From: Hirundichthys speculiger
Taxonomy: Eukaryota > Chordata > Actinopteri > Beloniformes > Exocoetidae
Reading direction: 5' to 3'
NCBI GenBank assembly: GCA_018398805.1
Contig: JAGFBZ010002129.1
Coordinates: 1,302,001 to 1,366,000 of the forward strand
Length of the DNA stretch: 64,000 nt
Shown in pieces: positions 57,481-64,000 of this stretch. The notes under the pieces were generated by a model, which had not been told where the DNA came from, made no database searches, and saw nothing but the letters and a program-made list of their open reading frames with translations. Positions within the stretch are counted from its first letter, which is position 1. Every line of letters begins with the position of its first letter. The position numbers and the translations under genes are program-made.

Positions 57481-58330
57481 CCTTGATTAACTTTAGTCTT
57501 CTGCTAAGGCCTCGTGTAAACTGCGGCTCAATCCTACGCAGCCATCAGGAAGCTGCTGGAGTAAAGCCGTAGAGTTCCTCCATTATGTTTTAATCATTAT
57601 ATTTAAATGAATATTTGCATAATGCACACAGCCCGGAGTGAATGTTAATTTAATGCAAATCTACTTTTCTGAGACCTGTAATTGCATTAACCCCCCCACC
57701 ACCACCACCACCACCACCGCTGCTTCCATTATTGCCCCTTCAGGAATTCATTGTGTCCACAAAATCATGAACAAGCGCCGGCGTGTCCGGCTCGTCTCCG
57801 ACAGTCATCGCCGCTCAGAGCAAGTCGTTTCGGAGCGATTTGGACCGGTTCCACGGGCCCTCAGTCAAGACTGCGGCGTAGATGAAACGAATAAAGACTA
57901 TGAATAGAGATTCTGTTTCCTCCGAGCGAGAGCATGACATGCAGAAACATGGGTGTTCAGGAAAAAAAATCCATAAATGCAAATGGCGATTTGGAGGCTC
58001 TGCAGGACTCGAGGAACTTCATATTACAGCCCGACCGGCTCATTGCTTCATGGGAAGCCGAGATGGAGCTGCATCGATTTCTGGAAAGAGTGTGATGTTT
58101 GCTTTCTTATTCTGGGGCTCTCATTTCTTTATTTATCTCTGCCCGTGGTTGTCAGGTCTTCTTGCTTATGTAAATCTCGCTATTGTTGTGCAGAACGAGT
58201 TAGCGGGGATTTACATAATGCTGGCAAAAAAACAAAAAAAAACAAAACGAAGCAAAAAGAAATTCTTCAGCTGATAATATCATTATCATACCTTGCTGTA
58301 TTTTAATTTTCTACCAGAACTCGCATGAAA
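57481..58330. promoter_or_regulatory. Candidate conserved non-coding block with paired octamers
   Basis: ATTTGCAT at 57613-57620 and ATGCAAAT at 57653-57660 are the same octamer on opposite strands, 32 bases apart, with GTTAATTTAATGC between them. The block is otherwise repeat-free except for the CAC microsatellite. Two octamers in inverted arrangement suggest POU-factor binding; this is inference. Confidence 0.3.
57697..57718. repeat. (CAC)7 microsatellite
   Basis: About seven CAC/ACC units after a C7 run. Confidence 0.93.
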
Positions 58331-58561
58331 GAAATATTACAACTCAAAATTAGATGACTCGCCCACAGCAGCCTCCTGTGTGATAGAAAATAATTGATCA
58401 AGATCAAGAAGTATTATTAGATATTCTCACTTTGCGCGGCCGTGGGTGGGAGCGCCGAAGTGCTGGAGTCTGCTTTTCTTCTCTGTCATTTATATCAAGC
58501 ATGATATTTATTAATTATTTAGACTCCATTTTTGCTTTTGAACCACAGAGCTCAGGCTTCA

Positions 58562-58562
<1 letters not shown>

Positions 58563-58618
<56 letters not shown>
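58563..58618. repeat. (TCA)18 microsatellite
   Basis: Fifty-six bases of perfect TCA repeat. In one frame it reads as a polyhistidine run, which has no coding meaning here. Confidence 0.97.
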
Positions 58619-58621
<3 letters not shown>

Positions 58622-58704
58622 GCATCGTTATTCTAAATAATATCTGAAAAAGGCCTCACAAAAACCCTCTTTTAGCCCCAGTAAGAACAAGACTGGGAGA
58701 TACA

Positions 58705-58770
58705 CATGACTGGGAGAAAATCCAGTCATGCAAATGATGCTCTGCTTACTTCGCTCGCTACTGAGCGAAG
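58705..58770. repeat. Two neighbouring hairpins with an octamer
   Basis: CATGACTGG (58705-58713) pairs with CCAGTCATG (58722-58730). CTTCGCTC (58749-58756) pairs with GAGCGAAG (58763-58770). Both stems are exact. ATGCAAAT at 58728-58735 overlaps the first stem. Confidence 0.8.
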
Positions 58771-61700
58771 AGGAGTTGTCAGATCGAAGTACGATATTCT
58801 AACTGGTTGTTTTCACAGTTCGGTGGCTTTGACATTGATTTCTGGAAAATATCTTAGTAAATGCTGATCTCATTTGGGCTTGTTTTTAAAGGAAACTCGA
58901 TAACGTTTGAACTCCCAGTCAGGAAAAAGATCAAGCAAGATTAAAGATGAATGCAATTTTAGAAATGCCCATTTACGCAAAAGGTAGGCCATTTGTTTGA
59001 ATACCAGAAAAACATTCATGGTAGATATACAGTAAACTAGAACAGAGAGGCTAAACCAGATGCGTCACAACAGACCCGTAACCGTCAGGAACTGGGTGGA
59101 GCCGTTGTGATATTATTGACTGGATCGTGAACAAGAAGGACAAGAAGGTGGAGCTGAAAGGTGACTGGAAAATGACAGGCTGGAAATGAAATCTGGAAGA
59201 TCAAGCTTTGAACAAAACAACCACGTACATTAACGACAGCCTAAAGCAGAGATTCTCAAAGCCGGTCCGGATCCAGTCCACGCTTTCTAACACTGTAATG
59301 GACAGAATAATGTTTGTGTCCTGTGATGCAGCAGTGCGACTGTTTGTTCCTCTTCCTCTTCGCTCAGTCGGGACTCTGGACTCCAGACTGGAGGATGAGC
59401 GTCAGGTGGTACGTGTGCATTACTGGGAGCATTGTCTGTGACTGAGCTGGAACGGCTAATTGTTAGGATTATTAAACATATTTAATACACGTTTGTGAGT
59501 TTTCTTGTGAGATATCACCACCCTCTACCCAATTTGGTGCCCTAGGCGAGACCCCGGCTAAGCTGGAGCTGTTAACTTTAACTTAGTGGTCCAAACGGGT
59601 TTGCTCTCACAAGAACACGAAACTGTGTCCTCGGTGCTGTAATCGTGGCAGAAGAAACCTGAGAGCAACAGGTCAAAAGCAGAAGAGAAAATCTTGGACT
59701 GGTTTGTGTTGAGTGGTCCAAAGTTTTGTGAAGTGAAATTTAGTTACTAGCTCTGCTTTGTCCGTTAGCGTTGCGCCCGTAGAAGTGTCGTTGCGCCGGA
59801 CTCGGTAACCAGATGCTTGTATGTTTTTGTTCAGTGTTCGTTGTTTCACGATTCATGCGTTCTTCTAATGCAGTATAGTAAAAACAGTTTGAGACAACGC
59901 ATGTACAGTTGTGGAGATGTGACGCAGAGATTACAGTACAGCCAACCATGTTACAACCGGTGTTGTCTGTTGGTTTCATAGGCTTCACTTTCTTTGTCGA
60001 TCACGCTGGGATTCAGCTGATACATGTGTATTATTATATTTCTGTGTTACTCTATTTACTTTAATTGGATTCTGTTGTTTGCTCGCAGCATAATGCTAAT
60101 ATGCTTTTATTAAAAAAGTGTGAGTATTCAAGCTACTTCATCTTACATACTCCAAAGAACATGCTGCCACCCCAGTTATGAGAGTAAACACAGAGTCTAC
60201 ATAGACACCTGTCAAAGAGCTGCAGTATGTCGCCATAATTTCATCTTTGTTGCGTCTGCTGGTCCTCCCTCAGTTTCCATGAGACCCCAACAACCTGCAG
60301 CAATAAGACAGCGCCGCGTGTATGTAGCGTATGTAGCCTGTGAAGCAAAGCCTCGGGGCAACAGGGGAAAAGTAGAATACTCTCCCCACTCAGTGCTGCC
60401 AAATAAGCTCATTTTCTGAGTGCGCTGTAACAAAATGAAACTCAAATGAGCTCATTTTCTACACCCCCTTACTTACAAACCATGTGAAAAATGGGGGCTG
60501 CAGTCAGAGAGGTCCAGTGTTCATCAAAGCATCTCACCTGAGCAACATCCCACCATCCCCCGTGAAGAAAGTATCCACAGCAGAGCTACTTTTGATCCTG
60601 CCTTTCCTGCATACGCTAATTAATACATGCTAATTGCAATATCAAGCCAAAAAAAAAAACCATCCACATATCCACAAAAATAAGTCAGAGCTTTCAAAAG
60701 GCATAAAATGCTGATTCTGAATAGTTGTAGGCTGCCACACACATCCGTTGGCTTTATATTGAATGCATTTATCAAACACTAGCATACTTTTGTATGCAGG
60801 TATGGCCACAGTTAGCTGCGGCCAACTGCCGCAGGGCTGAGGAGCTCAGGCAGGTGGCGCTGTTGGTGCTCTGGTGACTCCAGCTGGCAGAGAAAATGTT
60901 AGACTGTAATGTCTTATAGTGATTTTTAAAATACAGATTATTATAAGTTTGGATATTATTTAAAGATCGGCTCATTAAGGAGACTTTTCCAGAAACTGGG
61001 CTCACTCAGGGGACGGTAGTTAAACAGTTCAGGAGGCAAAACTTTACCCCATGAAATGGATGAAGTAAGAAGGTAGTACTGTTGAGATTACCCTGAAGAT
61101 TCAAGGTGGGATTTGCAACACTAGGCTTTTCTGATTAGTGGCATATTCCCAACCTGGTTTTTACAGTATGCAGCATCAATTCCAAGTTCGCCATATCTGG
61201 ACTTGTGTACTTTGTAGTTGATACTTGGCAAGCATGGATTGGGAGAAATATACGACAGAGGGCACAGCTTGGTCTTTCTGTAGCTGAAACAGCAGTGAAC
61301 TTAGGATAACAAGTATTCAGAAACATCTACAATTTAATAGAGAATAAAATACTGAACTGAACTTTTAACGTGACTCTGAACAGGCCATCGACTTACTTTA
61401 TTCTTGTTGTCCCGTTCAGTGGTCGCCACAGCGAATCGTCCGCTCCTCTCACATCAACTTTATGTCCTTCATCCTGATATGATGTGTTATTTAATAGGTT
61501 TCGTGCTTTTGCATTTCAGCTGCTTTATAAATAAAGTTTGGTTGAGTCAAATAGAAAAAACTCAGACCTCAGAGGACGATTTCTAGTAGTCTCTATCCTG
61601 ATCAACTAGCCACAAGTGAAGTCAGAAGAACTATATCCTTACATGAAAACATCTTAAAACTATATTTTGATAGACAACTAAGCTATAAAGTTCTCCTTCA

Positions 61701-62545
61701 TTCATTTAAAGTGCGTGTTGATGCGAAGTGTGTTCTGCCGTTAGTTGGGTTTAGACCGTCATGAGGCAGAAAAGTTTGACCCTGTTGGTGATGGGTTGAT
61801 ATGTTAGTAATCTCAGGTCTTCTCAAGTCTCTACTGGATGGATCCTTAATAAAATAGGCAGCACAAGAACTTTGAATTGAAACAGAACTTTGGCCGCCAC
61901 TGACGATGTTTCACGAGTACACAAGAACACACAAGAAGTACAGACAGGTACGCCTGAGAAATGGCCAAGGGGATCAAACTTTAAAATTTAAACAGGAGGT
62001 GAAGCAAACCAGCTAAAAACATCCCATAAATACACAATAAAACACAACATAACCAAAGCCATGGTGGGAAACTGTCTGCTCCGACTGTTTGGGATGACTC
62101 AGTTCAGTTTGAATTCATCCCTTAAGGGAAACTATATCAGCCCATACTCTTTATAATATAAGCCGCATGTGTTATTTTCCTCGTATTTTTCTATTTGTTA
62201 GAACAAATCCTGTAATACAAGCATCAATTGACTTCAAACCAATTGAAATCAAATTGAAACAAATGATCAGGATGTTATTAATAAAGTCTACTTGCACCTC
62301 TTGGGGTCCTGTAAACCTAAAGATAAGCAGCAATGCACTTTAACAGACTTAATTTCAATTGTCCTGTATGAATGAGCTCAGCAGAAATGCAAAAGATGGT
62401 CATTTCCAGACATCTTTGTCTTATCTAGGTTACTTCCACATTCACTTCACACCCATCAAACCTCCAAGCAGTTTGTAACTTTAGACTGGTAGAGAAAACT
62501 CAACACTACTTAGTTAACAAAGATGAGGAAAGACAAGGGGATGTA
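58771..62545. other. Intergenic, nothing firm
   Basis: GCAGAGATTCTCAAAGCCGG at 59247 looks like the left end of a hAT-type repeat without a visible right end. CAGTGGTCGCCACAGCGAAT at 61417 is a word of a common fish repeat. No gene or complete element over 3.7 kb. Confidence 0.4.
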
Positions 62546-62699
62546 TTGATTTCTGCAGAGAGCTACACTGGACCACAACAGGGTCGAGTACATGGCAGGA
62601 AGTTCTGCTGGAAACAACAAAGGAGCATTGGTGGTTGTTGGAGACTTTGTGGGTCTGATGAAGCCGATCGTAGTCAAACCTTCTGGAAGTCCCAGGTCC

Positions 62700-62895
62700 A
62701 AACCGACAACATTCACCAGAGTTCCTACGAAACTTCAAACTGTTTCAGAGGTCTTTTGTTGATGCTAGACTGGTCGTCGTCCTGCCGATGTGACATGCTT
62801 CCTTCCTCTGACTGGTCGTTCGCCTATCAGAGGCAGTTTCTTCTGCATCCGTTGGCACTGCCTCCTGGGAATTACAAGTTGAATCCAGAAGAACC
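62700..62895 (-). repeat. Dispersed repeat family 2, copy 3
   Basis: The minus strand matches 8463-8660 in order: TTCTGGATTCAACTTGTAAT, TCCCAGGAGGCAG, GGATGCAGAAGAAACTGCC, CAGTCAGAGGAAG, GTCTAGCATCAACAAAAGAC and GGAACTCTGGTGAATG. Similarity on the low-coordinate side fades before 62700. Confidence 0.65.
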
Positions 62896-63527
62896 AGGCC
62901 AGGCTTGGCTGCACTTAGTTTTGAAGTCTTTGTGTCTTAAATAAAGAAATTGCTCGTCTGATGTTTATTTATGTAATCTGAAGAGCCAGTAAGGTCTTTT
63001 TTTTCTTCATTTTCCTGATAAATAAAACCTTTGGATTTCAGGAGGGGTGTGCTAACTTTTGAGCATGACCTCTCCAATATATTCTACCCAAACTCTCCCC
63101 ACCCACATAACCCTGAACAAGACGAGGCTGATTTAAAAAAAACATGAAGATCCATATTGATACAGGACCGACTTTGGAAACAACTCTGGGTTGTGCATTT
63201 GGCAGAAAACACCATCGCATAGCAAAGGAGAGCAGTGCTGAGTTTGACCTTTACTCAAGATGAAACAGTTTTTCCTCAAATGAATAAAAGGTTGATCTGC
63301 ATTCTGATATTCATAGGATGCATACGGACACATGCGCATCGTTTCTTATGTACTGAAGCACGTAAAACTGTAAATGGAAATGTTGGCGTTTTTGACTTAT
63401 GTCTGTTTGCTCAAGGCAGAATTTGTATGAGGAACGTTCATAAATTCTTAATTTCTTCTGGATAGAAGAGTTCGTACTGAATCAGTTGCATTGACGCTCA
63501 CTTTCATGGTGCAACGTCTCCATGCGC
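62896..63527. other. Intergenic, nothing recognised
   Basis: AATAAA words at 62941 and 63021 near T-rich DNA; no transcript structure can be inferred. No repeat named. Confidence 0.4.
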
Positions 63528-63528
63528 A

Positions 63529-63549
63529 ACACACACACACACACACACA
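63529..63549. repeat. (AC)10 microsatellite
   Basis: Ten perfect AC units. Confidence 0.93.
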
Positions 63550-63684
63550 GGGAGGTATATCAGCGTCTTTAATTATTTCTTCACTGTGCTTGAAAAAAAT
63601 CTGCTCTCAGAGTTTTACTTTTAGATAATTGTTAAATGTCATGGTAGGCAGCATTTGTTTTATGCCACTAGTGGGCTTTATTTA

Positions 63685-63792
63685 CAGTGAAGAGCGGAAG
63701 AGTCGCAGGTCAGGAGTCAAACCAGCGAACGCCGCTGCAGGGATACGACCTCCATCCATGGAGCGCCTGCTCCAACCACCGGGCTTCATTTT
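63685..63792 (-). mobile_element. tRNA-derived SINE head
   Basis: On the minus strand, TGGTTGGAGCAGG (63766-63778) fits a pol III A box. GGTTTGACTCC (63713-63723) is a one- or two-base variant of the B box GGTTCGANTCC. The two are about 45 bases apart, as in tRNA-like SINEs. Between them GGCGCTCCATGGATGGAGG and CCCTGCAGCGGCG fit a common fish SINE. Body and tail were not traced. Confidence 0.6.
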
Positions 63793-64000
63793 ATCCCTGC
63801 TCTCCCCCCTCTACTTGGTTTATTCCACCTACTCCACATGCTTATTGGTCTATTTCCAGAGCAGGAGGTTCTGACCTCTCCCAAGCCTTCCTGTGTCTCT
63901 TGGCCACAGCTTGCGTATAACTCCCACCTCCTCCGCAGCTCCACCTGTAGGCTTCAGATCCGCAGGCGGATTCAGTTATTTTATTATCCCCAGTATCTTT
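63793..64000. other. Window end, nothing recognised
   Basis: Pyrimidine-rich sequence after the SINE head; no supported feature. Confidence 0.4.

Noticed and set aside
57882..58274. 130-codon plus-strand frame with hydrophobic stretch
   Set aside because: The hydrophobic part comes from TTCTTATT-rich DNA and the end is an AAAAC-rich run; no start context or homology.
58432..58647. Frame with a long histidine run
   Set aside because: The histidines are the (TCA)n microsatellite read in one frame.
1..64000. CRISPR array, operon, prophage or endogenous virus
   Set aside because: No spaced direct repeats, no clustered bacterial-type genes, and no retroviral gag, pol or env or other viral domain recognised. 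The window is eukaryotic.

Overview
This 64 kb window looks like intergenic or intronic DNA from a teleost fish. The evidence is AT-rich sequence without operons, CA/GT microsatellites, and many relics of transposons typical of fish genomes: Tc1/mariner, Tigger/pogo, hAT, Harbinger-like, L2-type LINEs and tRNA-derived SINEs. I find no complete protein-coding gene, no rRNA, no functional tRNA, no CRISPR array and no viral genome. The open frames longer than about 60 codons are chance frames, frames inside simple repeats, or pieces of dead transposons. The best hint of a host gene is one possible 90-nt exon at 49133-49222.

Layout. 0-4 kb: two non-autonomous DNA transposons lie side by side, followed by a retroelement tail. 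6.5-7.0 kb: an internally deleted Tc1-like relic. 8.4-9.5 kb: a dispersed repeat and a possible zinc-finger ghost. 11.4-13.7 kb: a nest in which a Harbinger-like element splits a Tc1-like relic, with an L2-like retroelement at the far end. 14-16 kb: unique sequence. 16.8-20.3 kb: a MITE with TAA duplication, a hAT MITE with a perfect 8-bp duplication, and a decayed SINE. 22-23.2 kb: a hAT inside a hAT. 24.65 kb: 41 consecutive G. 26-28 kb and 32.8-33.2 kb: three copies of one dispersed repeat, one of them inside a Tigger-like element. 30-33 kb: LINE reverse transcriptase and LINE 3' fragments. 46-47 kb: a diverged direct repeat and a mariner-like inverted repeat. 51-52.2 kb: a deleted hAT that keeps part of a BED zinc-finger exon. 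56.9-57.2 kb: another Tc1-like relic. 63.7 kb: a SINE head.

Between the mobile elements are several repeat-free stretches (about 14.4-15.4, 20.35-21.45, 28.6-29.0, 40.4-41.1, 47.6-48.6, 53.6-54.15 and 57.5-58.3 kb). Some carry ATGCAAAT octamers and homeodomain-type TAAT cores. They are candidates for conserved non-coding regulatory DNA, but that cannot be shown from one sequence.

I looked for an undescribed system and do not see one I can defend. The observations most worth checking are the possible coding-type substitution pattern shared by two copies of a dispersed repeat, the nested transposon with an unusual CTG duplication, several strong hairpins, and the candidate exon. Transposon family names come from recognising sequence patterns, not from a database search.
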